Shown: positions 15,126 through 22,717, counted from the stretch's first letter. The stretch: DNA of 27,287 nt from QFOX01 sp044237845 (GCA_044237845.1 JBIIEL010000027.1:1-27287); one strand, 5' to 3'. The notes: generated by a model not told the origin, from the letters alone. Numbers and translations are program-made.

Positions 15126-15701
15126 CTAGTGAATCTGCTGTTCAATGGCTTTGAGTGCGACGGCGATGGCAGGGTCTTCCTTGCTATTCTCAAGCTGTGC
15201 GCCAACAATTGTAGCGGTAGCTTTAGTTGCTGCATCTACCATTTGTGTGCGGACGAAGGCGATGGCTTCTTGTTCTGCACGGGCTATTTTCTCAAGGGCT
15301 TGCTGGCTGCGACGGTCGAGTGCTTGTTTTAAATCGCTCTCTGCGCGGGCGCGAAGTGCTTCGGCTTCGGCCTTCGCGGCTGTGATAATTGCTTCGGCTT
15401 CTTTGGCGTTGCTCTCGCGCTCGCGCTCATAGGAGGCGAGTAGTTCCTGTGCCTGCGCACGCAGCAAGGTCGCCTGTTCTAGCTGCTCGTAGATTTTATG
15501 CGAACGGGCATCCAGTGCGCGGTTGATGGGAGGAAGCGCGTAGCGCAGAAAAATTCCTAGAAAGAGGAGGGTTGAGAGCGTAATCCATGTGTAAGGGCTC
15601 TGCATCAGCGCGGCCCAGTCCGGGTTGCTGGCAACAGCGGCAACATCCGCCGTGTGAGTGACGTCTACCACGTTCTGAACAAGCTGTTCTTTCTTCGCCA
15701 T
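15126..15701 (-). CDS. atpF: F0F1 ATP synthase subunit b
   Basis: A 191-aa peripheral-stalk subunit linking the F0 membrane sector to F1. There is one membrane span (about 34-50, TWITLSTLLFLGIFLRYAL) after a polar N-terminus, then a long charged helix (about 65-165) rich in Ala, Glu, Arg and Gln, typical of the dimeric b stalk. It is the last gene of the F0 operon, 8 nt after the b' gene. The two b-type subunits are related but unequal, as in other alphaproteobacteria and chloroplasts. No F1 genes follow; they must be elsewhere, which is normal for alphaproteobacteria. Confidence 0.9.
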   Translation of the reverse strand: MAKKEQLVQNVVDVTHTADVAAVASNPDWAALMQSPYTWITLSTLLFLGIFLRYALPPINRALDARSHKIYEQLEQATLLRAQAQELLASYERERESNAKEAEAIITAAKAEAEALRARAESDLKQALDRRSQQALEKIARAEQEAIAFVRTQMVDAATKATATIVGAQLENSKEDPAIAVALKAIEQQIH

Positions 15702-15709
15702 CGGGATGC

Positions 15710-16279
15710 CTAGTGACCAGTTTTTGCTGCAAGCAGCGGGGTTACAATCTTTTCTGCGTCTTTGGTGTCGATTGTGCGACCTAGCAACTTCTCCACCATG
15801 GTAACAGCAAGCTCTACGGTTGCTTTTTGCATAGCACCAGCCGCTTTGGATTTGGCTTCTTCAATCCGCGTTTCTGCACGTTCCGCCTTTTGTGAAAGCT
15901 CGCGGTCGAGTTTTTCAAAGGCTTCGTTGGTGCGTGCATTGCTCTCGGCTTGCGCTTTCGCCATCAGCTCTGACGCACGGCCACGGGCGTTCATACCCTG
16001 AGATTCATAGTGACAACGTGTGCCTTCGGCCGCACGTTTTGCCTCTTCGGCCTCTACAATCGCGGCATGGATAGCCGATTCACGAACTTCCAGAACCTGC
16101 GAGACGCTCGGCACAATGAAGCGCGAAACGATGAGGTAAAGTATGGTGAATGTCACCACGAGCCAGAAAAGCTGATTGGCAAACCAGGTGGAATCCAATT
16201 GCGGTAGCCCAGCCGCTGCGTGTGCAGAGGAGGCTATGAAGAGGGCAGCAACCGGGGTTGAACGAATCAGCATATTCAT
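15710..16279 (-). CDS. atpG: F0F1 ATP synthase subunit b'
   Basis: A 189-aa second stalk subunit. The first 25 residues resemble a signal peptide (ending SAHAAAGLPQLD), as is common in alphaproteobacterial b' proteins. The membrane span FWLVVTFTILYLIVSRFIVP (about 33-52) is followed by VLEVRE.AI and a long charged helix with Ala/Glu/Lys-rich heptads. It sits between the c-subunit gene (24 nt or less to the ATG) and the b gene. Some annotations call b' atpG or atpF2; atpG here does not mean the gamma subunit. The second in-frame ATG (codon 3) is also possible as a start. Confidence 0.9.
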   Translation of the reverse strand: MNMLIRSTPVAALFIASSAHAAAGLPQLDSTWFANQLFWLVVTFTILYLIVSRFIVPSVSQVLEVRESAIHAAIVEAEEAKRAAEGTRCHYESQGMNARGRASELMAKAQAESNARTNEAFEKLDRELSQKAERAETRIEEAKSKAAGAMQKATVELAVTMVEKLLGRTIDTKDAEKIVTPLLAAKTGH

Positions 16280-16302
16280 GGCTCGTGGTGTGTAATTAGC
16301 GA

Positions 16303-16536
16303 TTAACCATACATGATGATCATGGCGACGACGAACGACAGGAGACCCATCAACTCGGCGAATACGGCGCCAAGGATGGCGGTCGAGCGGATTTTACCTT
16401 CCGCGCCAGGGTTGCGGGCAATGCCTTGTGCTGCGTTACCGAAAATCAGACCGGCACCGATTGCGCCACCGAGCATACCCAGTGCTGCAAGACCCATACC
16501 GACATATTTCATTGATTCTACTGCTTCCATTTCCAT
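16303..16536 (-). CDS. atpE: F0F1 ATP synthase subunit c
   Basis: The proteolipid of the rotor ring, 77 aa as called here. Two hydrophobic helices flank the polar loop ARNP.AEGKI; the first carries the Gly-rich packing stretch (GGAIGAG) and the second the proton-carrying Glu in VFAELMGLL (residue 61). A longer frame from a TTG at 16548 contains the ribosome site itself: GGAG lies 6 nt before the ATG at 16536, so I take that ATG as the start. A carboxylate of the Glu type and no second ion-binding motif suggest a proton-driven ring. Confidence 0.95.
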   Translation of the reverse strand: MEMEAVESMKYVGMGLAALGMLGGAIGAGLIFGNAAQGIARNPGAEGKIRSTAILGAVFAELMGLLSFVVAMIIMYG

Positions 16537-16566
16537 TTCACACTCCAAAGATACTAAGGTTAATCA

Positions 16567-17340
16567 TTAATGATGGTCATCCGCCAAGGCTTCGCCAAGG
16601 TACATCGAGCACAGCAGTGCAAAGATATATGCCTGAAGAATAGCGACGAATACTTCGAGCCCGGTCATAAACACCAGGAACAATACCGGAAAAGCGGCGG
16701 CAATAATACCCAGCGCGCCACCAAGCGCAGCAAGGGGGGCAACAAAGCCTGCGATCACGTGGATCAGTGTGTGCCCTGCAATCATGTTAGCAGCAAGACG
16801 CAGCCCCAGACTGATGGGGCGCGCCATGTAGGAAACGAGCTCAATCAGAAAAATCATCGGCGCAATAAAAAGAGGGATACCCGATGGAATGAAATGTTTG
16901 AAAAAGCCGATGGGGCCTTTTTTGATCAGCCCAACAAGTGTGATTCCGAGAAAGACAAAAGCGCCCATGCCGAAAGTAATAATAATATGGCTGGTAGGTG
17001 CGAAGGATTTTGGCACCAGGCCGAGCAGATTCATGGCAAGGATGAATAAAAAAAGCGTGAAAATGAAAGGTGCGTAGCGCAGACCTGCGTGCCCGGCATT
17101 CTCTCCAACGGTATCGCGCACGAACATGTAGCTGAGTTCGGCGAGGGACTGCATACGCCCCGGCACGACCGCACGACGGCGCATAGCGTAAGCAAATACG
17201 ATTAGTACCAGCAATACCGATGCAATCATGACCGCGGAGGAATTCGTGATGCTCGCGTCGATGCCGAAGAGTTTCGGGAGCTCAAAAACGGGGCTGACCG
17301 CAAACTGGTCAAGTGGGCTGTGATGTCCTTCCGCTGACAC
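16567..17340 (-). CDS. atpB: F0F1 ATP synthase subunit a
   Basis: A 257-aa membrane stator subunit forming the proton half-channels. The essential Arg is R181 in SLGLRLAANMIAGH, and the C-terminal channel helix is EVFVAILQAYIFALL. The start is GTG with AGGAAG 5 nt upstream. It follows atpI by 9 nt and precedes the c-subunit gene. Length and motifs are normal for alphaproteobacteria. Confidence 0.96.
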   Translation of the reverse strand: MSAEGHHSPLDQFAVSPVFELPKLFGIDASITNSSAVMIASVLLVLIVFAYAMRRRAVVPGRMQSLAELSYMFVRDTVGENAGHAGLRYAPFIFTLFLFILAMNLLGLVPKSFAPTSHIIITFGMGAFVFLGITLVGLIKKGPIGFFKHFIPSGIPLFIAPMIFLIELVSYMARPISLGLRLAANMIAGHTLIHVIAGFVAPLAALGGALGIIAAAFPVLFLVFMTGLEVFVAILQAYIFALLCSMYLGEALADDHH

Positions 17341-17349
17341 GATCTCTTC

Positions 17350-17655
17350 CTATGTCTTTTTGTTTTCCTGCTTTTGGCGGGTCTTCTCCGCCTGAAGCAT
17401 CATTTTTGTTCCCGCAGCAACCCCGATGAGTAATCCCACCAGAAGCCCCCACGGCATTGTATTCTGCCAGCGATCGAATGCGAAGCCAAGACCCGAACCA
17501 ACCGCTGTTGCCGAAGCAAAGTCGATGGCAGCTTTGGCAGCATCGCTTGAAATTCTCTTGGCCGGAGTGGTCTCTGGCTGGAGCTTTTTCACCTTCTCAA
17601 GTTGCTGATTCAGCGCCTCAAGTTGCTGTGCTTTCTGCGTATCTTCCTCGCTCAT
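17350..17655 (-). CDS. atpI: AtpI-like ATP synthase assembly protein
   Basis: A 101-aa first gene of the F0 operon. A charged N-terminal helix (about 1-30) is followed by ASATAVGSGLGFAFDRW and WGLLVGLLIGVAAGTKMM, the two-helix AtpI pattern with the GF.FD.W signature, and a Lys/Gln-rich tail. AtpI helps assemble the c-ring and may aid magnesium supply; it is not part of the mature enzyme. No Shine-Dalgarno stands before the ATG, and a strong-looking promoter ends 9 nt upstream, so translation is probably leaderless. Confidence 0.88.
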   Translation of the reverse strand: MSEEDTQKAQQLEALNQQLEKVKKLQPETTPAKRISSDAAKAAIDFASATAVGSGLGFAFDRWQNTMPWGLLVGLLIGVAAGTKMMLQAEKTRQKQENKKT

Positions 17656-17664
17656 GGCGCGCGC

Positions 17665-17693
17665 AATCTATGGATACACCCCCTACCTGTCAA
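17665..17693 (-). promoter_or_regulatory. promoter of the F0 ATP synthase operon, leaderless type
   Basis: On the minus strand TTGACA (17688-17693), a 17-nt spacer and TAGATT (17665-17670) form the best consensus promoter in the window. Only 9 nt separate the -10 from the atpI ATG at 17655, so the mRNA would have a leader of about 0-4 nt. Confidence 0.65.
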
Positions 17694-17745
17694 GCGTGGA
17701 TATATCGGTGGATAACTGGTGGGTAATTTAACCGGAGAATCTGTG

Positions 17746-18486
17746 TTATTTCGCTGCTTTCAGCGCATCGCTAATGGCAGTGCGGAAGCCATCTGCCGTG
17801 CGCGGGCCTTCATAAAGCACATTATTAATATAGAATGCAGGGGTGCTGTTGATTTTAAGTGCAGCCTCCCCCTCTTGACGAACGACAAGAATACGGTCTT
17901 CAAGCGATTTGTCGGCCATACAGCTATCAAACGTGGCGCTATCGATGCCGCCGACACTGGCGATTTGCTTCAGGCTTTTCTCGAACCCTTTATCAAATGC
18001 CCATTTGGATTGCATGTCGAACAGGGTCTTCATAAATGCCTCGCGTTTCAGGCCGTTCTGCCCTGCGCATTCAACTAGCACTGCGCCCTTGAGTGCCGGT
18101 GGATTTAGCGGGAAATGGCGGATCACCAGTTTTACTTTACCATCGGCAATGAATTCTTTCTCAAGTGCTGGTAGGACTTCTACATGAAAATGCGCGCAAT
18201 GTGGGCATGAGAGTGACGAATATTCGAAAATTGTCACTGGTGCCGCCGTATCTCCCCGTACAATATCGTTCGAGTTGATGGTGAGCGCTGCAGAAATCAG
18301 TTCCGGCGTAACAGGTTGTTCAGCGGCGGCTTGTTCATCTTTAGCGGCAGCATCTTGGGTGGTGGTGGTTTGGGTGTCGGGTTCCGTCAGTGCGGCGTTT
18401 TGCTTGAAATAACCAAAGCCTGCAGCGGCACCAACCAGAAGTACCAGAATGATTGCCGCAATTTTTCCGCCTGAAGTGGCTGCCAT
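17746..18486 (-). CDS. DsbA-family thiol:disulfide oxidoreductase
   Basis: A 246-aa exported protein: an N-terminal membrane anchor or uncleaved signal (about 8-27), a Thr/Gln/Ala-rich linker to about 60, then a thioredoxin-fold domain of the DsbA/BdbD type. The redox motif is CPHC at 94-97 (EYSSLSCPHCAHFH), and the cis-Pro loop is STPAF (P216). It would introduce or shuffle disulfides in periplasmic proteins. The nearby VirB6-like and VirB7-like proteins have several Cys in predicted periplasmic parts, but no direct link is shown. GGGAG precedes the ATG by 6 nt. It is last in the slt-rnhB-dciA-dsbA direction, 31 nt after dciA. Confidence 0.9.
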   Translation of the reverse strand: MAATSGGKIAAIILVLLVGAAAGFGYFKQNAALTEPDTQTTTTQDAAAKDEQAAAEQPVTPELISAALTINSNDIVRGDTAAPVTIFEYSSLSCPHCAHFHVEVLPALEKEFIADGKVKLVIRHFPLNPPALKGAVLVECAGQNGLKREAFMKTLFDMQSKWAFDKGFEKSLKQIASVGGIDSATFDSCMADKSLEDRILVVRQEGEAALKINSTPAFYINNVLYEGPRTADGFRTAISDALKAAK

Positions 18487-18517
18487 ACAAACTCCCTGAA
18501 TGATGTGGATCTATGGT

Positions 18518-19021
18518 CTAACGCGTCTCATTTTTTTTGACAACAGGTGATGCAAGATGTTGACCAATGCGGTTCAGCACATCTTGTATTTCGGTCGGTG
18601 TATCCTGCGTTACCGGTGATGTTGGCGCCTGAATTTGGCTGGGGGCAGATGTGGCAGGATCAGCATCAAACACGCCATGGGTGGGGTGCAGCACAATGCG
18701 TGTGATGGCGCGATAGCCAAAATAGCGGGCGAACTGGTCGAGCAGTTGCTCGGTAATATACGCAAATTCTGGTGCGGCGGCGGGGCGCACGGCAAGGTGT
18801 AGTGTTGCGCCGCTTGCCTCCGTCGTCGGGAATTGCAGGCGCTGCGGGCGGGTGACAGCGCCGCGCTCTTTACCTACAATCGTTGCCCAGTCGCGTAGCA
18901 GGGCGCTGTAGAGCTTGCCTTGCTTATCCATCAACGGTTTGGTGGCCTGCTTCACCACTTCATCCAGCGTGCGCGGAAAAAGGCGACGCGGGCGATAGGG
19001 CTTTTTTTTATCCGTGCTCAT
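18518..19021 (-). CDS. dciA: DUF721/DciA-family protein, probable replicative helicase operator
   Basis: A 167-aa protein of the DUF721 family; characterised members (DciA) help load the replicative helicase DnaB in bacteria without DnaC-type loaders. Recognisable are the N-terminal helix with Asp/Val/Lys (LDEVVKQATKPLMDKQG), LL.DWATIVG (central W) and GATLHLAVRP...EFAYITEQLLDQFARYFGYRAI.RI, the KH-like core. The C-terminal 50 residues are Pro/Thr-rich and low in complexity. The ATG overlaps the rnhB stop by 4 nt, so it is coupled to rnhB. Confidence 0.85.
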   Translation of the reverse strand: MSTDKKKPYRPRRLFPRTLDEVVKQATKPLMDKQGKLYSALLRDWATIVGKERGAVTRPQRLQFPTTEASGATLHLAVRPAAAPEFAYITEQLLDQFARYFGYRAITRIVLHPTHGVFDADPATSAPSQIQAPTSPVTQDTPTEIQDVLNRIGQHLASPVVKKNETR

Positions 19022-19632
19022 GCGGCGCGCTCCATCAATTCGCGAATGGGGCGGAAGCTGGTGCGATGAATGGGGCAGGGGCCGTACGCGGCGAGTGCAG
19101 CCTGATGCGCAGCAGTGCCATAACCCGCGTGACGCTCAAACCCATAGTGCGGGTAGCGCAGGGCGTATTCTTCCATCAGCGCGTCGCGCGTGGTTTTGGC
19201 GATGATGGAGGCCGCGGCGATGGAGAGTGAGCGGCCGTCACCGCCGATGATGGGGTAGGTGGCACAGCGGAACGGCTTGGGGTGGCGGTTGCCATCGATG
19301 AGCGCGACTTCGGGGGCTTCACTTAAGGCATCCGCCGCGCGGCGCATGGCGAGCTGTGTCGCGCCCCATATATTGAGTTGGTCGATCTCCTCCACACTCG
19401 CGATACCAACGCCGATGAGCGTTTCAGGTTGTGCGCGCAGTTGGGCTGCGAGAGAGTTGCGTGACTTCGCAGAGAGTTTTTTGGAGTCGTTGAGGCCGTT
19501 TGGAATTGCATCCTCACTCATGAACATCACCGCAGCCGCGACGACAGGCCCCGCCCATGGGCCGCGCCCGGCCTCATCGACCCCGCAAACGCGGCGTGGT
19601 GCATAGGCATGTTCGAGTGATAAATCCGGCAT
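19018..19632 (-). CDS. rnhB: ribonuclease HII
   Basis: A 204-aa enzyme that removes RNA from RNA/DNA hybrids and incises at single ribonucleotides in DNA. The acidic active site is visible: D19-E20 in GVDEAGRGPWAGPV, D113 in LIDGN, and D150 in ASIIAKTTRDALM. The C-terminal YGFERH.GYGT..H substrate segment is present. No Shine-Dalgarno is seen before the ATG; TTGCGC-N17-TACCGT ends 6 nt upstream. It lies 45 nt downstream of slt and overlaps dciA by 4 nt. Confidence 0.95.
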   Translation of the reverse strand: MPDLSLEHAYAPRRVCGVDEAGRGPWAGPVVAAAVMFMSEDAIPNGLNDSKKLSAKSRNSLAAQLRAQPETLIGVGIASVEEIDQLNIWGATQLAMRRAADALSEAPEVALIDGNRHPKPFRCATYPIIGGDGRSLSIAAASIIAKTTRDALMEEYALRYPHYGFERHAGYGTAAHQAALAAYGPCPIHRTSFRPIRELMERAA

Positions 19633-19638
19633 GGCATG

Positions 19639-19667
19639 ACGGTAGGTCAGGCGCGCGAGCAGCGCAA
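19639..19667 (-). promoter_or_regulatory. possible internal promoter of rnhB, leaderless type
   Basis: On the minus strand TTGCGC (19662-19667), a 17-nt spacer and TACCGT (19639-19644) stand 6 nt before the rnhB ATG, in the 45-nt gap after slt. The hexamers are weak; the case rests on the same geometry being seen before mltA and the NDUFS4-like gene. Confidence 0.35.
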
Positions 19668-19677
19668 GGGAGAATCG

Positions 19678-21222
19678 CTACGCCTTCGCAGTCGCGAGTG
19701 CGGGCCAAATGCCGCGCGTCACAGCGCTGAGGGTTTCCGGCTTTTCGCCGCGTAGGGTTTGGTAGACCCAGTATTGCGCGATGACCTGCATCACGTAGTT
19801 GCGCGTTTCGGCATAGGGGATGGACTCGATGTAAAGCAGCGGGTCGTTCACGTTGCTAGCGAGGGATTGCCAGTTCGCAACCGAGCCTGGGCCTGCGTTA
19901 TACGCCGCAACCACGCGCACGAGGTTATTGCCCACCGCCGATTCGCGCTTGAGCATTTTGAGGTATTCCGCACTGTAGCGCGCGCTGGTCGCCGGGTCGT
20001 TGAGGCGGGTGATGATGGGTTCCACGCTCGTGCTGGCGACTTGCAGCTGCTCGCGCCCAACGCGGCGCTCGATGGCGTGCGCGGTGGAGGGGAGAATCTG
20101 CATCATGCCGACGGCACCGGCACCGCTTGCGGCGGTATCACGGAAAGCGGATTCATTCCGCGCAATGGCAAGCAGTAGTGCCGGGTTGACGTCGCTCTGC
20201 GCGTTCAAAATAAAGTCCGGCATCGGGTAGCTGGCGAAGAGTTTTTCGGCCTTACTGAGCTGCGGCATGTTGGCAAGGCGCAGTTGCAGGTTCGGCAGAT
20301 GCAATTCGCTGGCGAGGGTGACAAGCCCCGGGCGCTCCTCTTTCGGCAAGCGGCCGTAAAGCGCGCGCAGCTCGTCTTCCGCTTCGTCATTGCAGTCGAG
20401 CTTTACTAACAGTGCCGCACGAATCGCCGCTGGGTTGTTGCGCACAATATCCGACACTTCCGGGGCAGCAGGTTTTATTTTCGCAATACCACCAGGGGCA
20501 GCGAGCATGCCGTAGAACGTGGTGGGGTAGCGCGCGGCCTCAGCGAGTTCCGCGTGGGCGGTGGTTTTGTCACCTAGCTTGGTCGCGGCGCGATACGCCC
20601 AGTAATGCCCAGCGGCGCGTTGCCAGTCGGATAGAGATGCGTCGTCGCCCGCACTGATAAACAGAGGCAGCGCACCGGCATAGTCGCCCTCGCGCCAGAG
20701 GGTGAGGGCGTGATACCAGCCATCCGGCATGCCGGTGCGGCCGAGATGGTCGCTATAGCCCTGGCCTTTGAGCGGGTCTTGAGTATCGGCTGCGGCAGGA
20801 AGGTTCGCGCCACGTGCTACGGCGAGTCTACGGATATCATCTGCCTGCGGGTGATCCGCATAATTCATGAGCCATTGCGTCAGCTCCGCCGCTGTCGCCT
20901 TATAGCCGTTACCAAGATAACGCGCGGCGAGCACATAGCCCGCAAGGCGCGGGTTCGCTACGCGGGCGAGGTTGTCGTCGGCAGCGCGTGTGTCGCCACG
21001 CGCATCCGCCATGAAGCTGCTGTTATAGAGCGCGATGTCCTCCGCCGTTAGCTCGGTAGGGGCGACATGCACCGTGCCTGTCAAGGCTGCGCTCGTATTG
21101 GCTAGATAATCGCTTACGGAAATGGTTGGCGCAGGAATGAGCGCGAGCAACGCCACAGCGAATAGCGCCGCGAACGTGCCGCGCCGTACCTTGCGTGCGA
21201 TGGATGTAAGAAGCGAAATCAT
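19678..21222 (-). CDS. soluble lytic murein transglycosylase (Slt70-type)
   Basis: A 514-aa periplasmic peptidoglycan lyase. The N-terminal signal/anchor (about 15-32, FAALFAVALLALIPAPTIS) is followed by an alpha-superhelical region (about 60-330) and the C-terminal lysozyme-like SLT domain (about 335-480). The catalytic Glu is E357 in ARNESAF. GMMQILPSTA (372-381), AYNAGPG (440-446) and ESIPYAETRNYV (466-477) are the standard family motifs. Its neighbours (udg and EtfQO on one side, rnhB on the other) are a common alphaproteobacterial set. No clear Shine-Dalgarno is seen; the promoter at 21260-21288 gives a leader of about 30 nt. Confidence 0.94.
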   Translation of the reverse strand: MISLLTSIARKVRRGTFAALFAVALLALIPAPTISVSDYLANTSAALTGTVHVAPTELTAEDIALYNSSFMADARGDTRAADDNLARVANPRLAGYVLAARYLGNGYKATAAELTQWLMNYADHPQADDIRRLAVARGANLPAAADTQDPLKGQGYSDHLGRTGMPDGWYHALTLWREGDYAGALPLFISAGDDASLSDWQRAAGHYWAYRAATKLGDKTTAHAELAEAARYPTTFYGMLAAPGGIAKIKPAAPEVSDIVRNNPAAIRAALLVKLDCNDEAEDELRALYGRLPKEERPGLVTLASELHLPNLQLRLANMPQLSKAEKLFASYPMPDFILNAQSDVNPALLLAIARNESAFRDTAASGAGAVGMMQILPSTAHAIERRVGREQLQVASTSVEPIITRLNDPATSARYSAEYLKMLKRESAVGNNLVRVVAAYNAGPGSVANWQSLASNVNDPLLYIESIPYAETRNYVMQVIAQYWVYQTLRGEKPETLSAVTRGIWPALATAKA

Positions 21223-21249
21223 GCCGTGCCGTATGCCTGTTTTTTAATT

Positions 21250-21288
21250 TGGGGGTGCTTTAATACGGCCAAAGTGCACCCCCAGCAA
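21250..21288 (-). promoter_or_regulatory. slt promoter with a palindromic operator
   Basis: On the minus strand TTGCTG (21283-21288), a 17-nt spacer and TATTAA (21260-21265) form a good promoter for slt. The inverted repeat TGGGGGTGC (21250-21258) / GCACCCCCA (21276-21284) brackets the -10 and touches the -35. This placement suits a repressor binding as a dimer. On the plus strand a small hairpin GAGA-AATG-TCTC and six T follow (to about 21307), but no plus-strand gene precedes it. Confidence 0.55.
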
Positions 21289-21319
21289 GGAGAAATGTCT
21301 CTTTTTTGCATCAGTTTCG

Positions 21320-21343
21320 CGTCATTTTTGGATAAAAATGACG
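21320..21343 (-). terminator. hairpin just after the udg stop
   Basis: A perfect 10-bp inverted repeat, CGTCATTTTT / AAAAATGACG with loop GGAT on the plus strand, starts 2 nt after the udg stop codon. It probably protects or ends the udg transcript, but no T-run follows on the minus strand, so it is not a classical intrinsic terminator. Confidence 0.45.
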
Positions 21344-21345
21344 AT

Positions 21346-22164
21346 TTATGCGCTAAGCGCCAGCTTTAGCGCCAGTAAATCTGCCCAGCATTGCTTCTTC
21401 GCGAGGGGTTGGCGCAGGAGGTAGGAGGGGTGGTAGATGACGTGGACGGGCACATCGGCCGTCATATAGTCGTTTTTGTAGCGGAAGACCTGCCCGCGCA
21501 GGCGGGTGATGCCGCGGCTGTCGCCGAGCACGGATTTGGTTGCCGTGCCGCCCACCAGCACCAGTATTTTGGGGTTTACCAGCGCGATGTGCTTCTCGAC
21601 GAACGGGCGGCAGATATCCAGCTCCTCCTGCGTCGGCTGGCGGTTGCCGGGCGGACGCCAGAAGAGGGTATTCGTGATGTAAAAATTTTCCGCACGGGTG
21701 AGGCTGATATGGCTGAGCATGAGATCCAGCAGCTGGCCGCTCGCGCCGCAGAATGGCACGCCGTTTCGATCTTCCTCCGCACCCGGTGCCTCGCCGATGA
21801 ACATGAGGCGGCTTTCAGACACGCCTTGCGCGAACACGGTGTTGGTAGCGGTTTTTTTGAGGGAGCAGCCGCCAAAGCCGCGTACGGCGGCCTCTAGCTC
21901 AGCCAGCGTGGTTGCGCGATCCGCCAGTGCCCGAGCATCCGCCACTGCAGCGCTGAGGGAGGCGGGAGCCTCAACCTTCGCTGGGGCGGCGCGTGCAGGC
22001 TCGGTGGATTTTTTTTCTGCGGCAGCGGCAGGGGGGGGAGACTGGTAAAGTGTGATGACTTCGGCCTTAAGGTGCTGTGGCTCTGGCTCCACGCATAGAT
22101 CGACCCCCATTTCCGCATACCAGCGGAGTGTGTCGATTGGGTCAGGTTGTACAAAATTCTGCAT
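21346..22164 (-). CDS. family-4-type uracil-DNA glycosylase
   Basis: A 272-aa base-excision repair enzyme that removes uracil from DNA. Its N-terminal extension (1-95) is Pro/Ala-rich. Family motifs are MFIGEAPGAEED (121-132), GASGQLLD (140-147), WRPPGNRQPT.EEL.ICRPF (169-188), LVLVGGTATKS and HPSYLLRQP (245-253). Of the four Cys that hold the 4Fe-4S cluster in thermophilic family-4 enzymes, I see likely counterparts for only two (C100 in GFGGCSLK and C185 in ICRPF). A Trp replaces the Cys before RPPGNR, and C139 (FCGASG) is a further Cys. The gene is divergent from the small gene at 22231, and a hairpin follows its stop. Confidence 0.88.
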   Translation of the reverse strand: MQNFVQPDPIDTLRWYAEMGVDLCVEPEPQHLKAEVITLYQSPPPAAAAEKKSTEPARAAPAKVEAPASLSAAVADARALADRATTLAELEAAVRGFGGCSLKKTATNTVFAQGVSESRLMFIGEAPGAEEDRNGVPFCGASGQLLDLMLSHISLTRAENFYITNTLFWRPPGNRQPTQEELDICRPFVEKHIALVNPKILVLVGGTATKSVLGDSRGITRLRGQVFRYKNDYMTADVPVHVIYHPSYLLRQPLAKKQCWADLLALKLALSA

Positions 22165-22230
22165 GGTTGGTAACGAAATCTTAATGAATTTGATGTAATA
22201 CTGGCTATAACGGGTAATGGAAAGATTGCT

Positions 22231-22524
22231 ATGAGCCTAGTTGAACACCAATTTTATGCACCGGATATTGCGGCGAAAGCGGTGATTGAACTCACCAGCG
22301 CGCTCAAGGAATATCACGATGTGGAATACGCGAAAGCGCTGATGTCGGACCCGCGCATGTCAAGCAACCGTGGTCATCTGGCTTCGTGCGGCGTGAATAT
22401 GCGCAAGGTAAAACAGGCAAAAGAGTTGGTGGCGCTCAGTCTGCCGACGCTGGAATCTCAACGCCGGGCGATTGAGTTTCTCGATGCGCTCGACCATGAA
22501 CAAAAAATTATGGCGAGGCATTAA
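22231..22524 (+). CDS. small protein of unknown function, 97 aa
   Basis: I do not recognise this protein. It is soluble and mostly helical, with no signal peptide or membrane span. The central SDPRMSSNRGHLASCGVNMRK segment looks like the most conserved part, followed by a helix (VALSLPTLESQRRAIEFLDAL). The ribosome site is weak (GGAAAG). The next gene begins one base after its stop, so the two form a unit. In-frame length, clean start and coupling support it as real; codon use resembles the neighbours by eye. Confidence 0.7.
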   Translation: MSLVEHQFYAPDIAAKAVIELTSALKEYHDVEYAKALMSDPRMSSNRGHLASCGVNMRKVKQAKELVALSLPTLESQRRAIEFLDALDHEQKIMARH

Positions 22525-22525
22525 G

Positions 22526-22717
22526 ATGAAACCATTAGCCAGTGAAGTAGCCAAAATTTTTGAAGCGACTGTTTCAGACATGGTTGCTAGAAATCTAGCC
22601 CCGGGGCTCGCTGGGGAAGTGACAAAGAACGCTACGCATACAGGCGGGCATTTTGTAGGTTCACAAGTCGTTCGCGATGCGAGCATTAATACTGGCGCTC
22701 CTGGACTCAAGTTCTAA
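22526..22717 (+). CDS. small protein of unknown function, 63 aa
   Basis: An unrecognised short protein. The frame is open from 22472, but I choose the ATG at 22526: it lies 1 nt after the preceding stop with GAGG about 8 nt upstream, inside the end of the previous gene. An N-terminal helix (MKPLASEVAKIFEATVSDMVARN) is followed by a Gly/Thr/His-rich tail (HTGGHFVGSQVVRDAS). It has no membrane span. Probably co-translated with the 97-aa protein; function unknown. Confidence 0.6.
   Translation: MKPLASEVAKIFEATVSDMVARNLAPGLAGEVTKNATHTGGHFVGSQVVRDASINTGAPGLKF

Noticed and set aside
16537..16548. TTG start adding four residues to the c subunit
   Set aside because: The Shine-Dalgarno GGAG would fall inside the coding sequence; the ATG at 16536 is correctly spaced from it.
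21286..21307. Plus-strand hairpin GAGA-AATG-TCTC followed by six T, possible terminator of a small RNA
   Set aside because: The stem is only 4 bp and no plus-strand promoter or gene precedes it in the gap; kept as a note under the slt promoter.
22178..22211. Possible fourth Pho-type promoter before the 97-aa gene (ACTGGC followed by TATAAC)
   Set aside because: Only the stretch next to the -10 resembles the others. At the expected half-site positions I read TTTGAT and ATCTTA, not TGTCA repeats.
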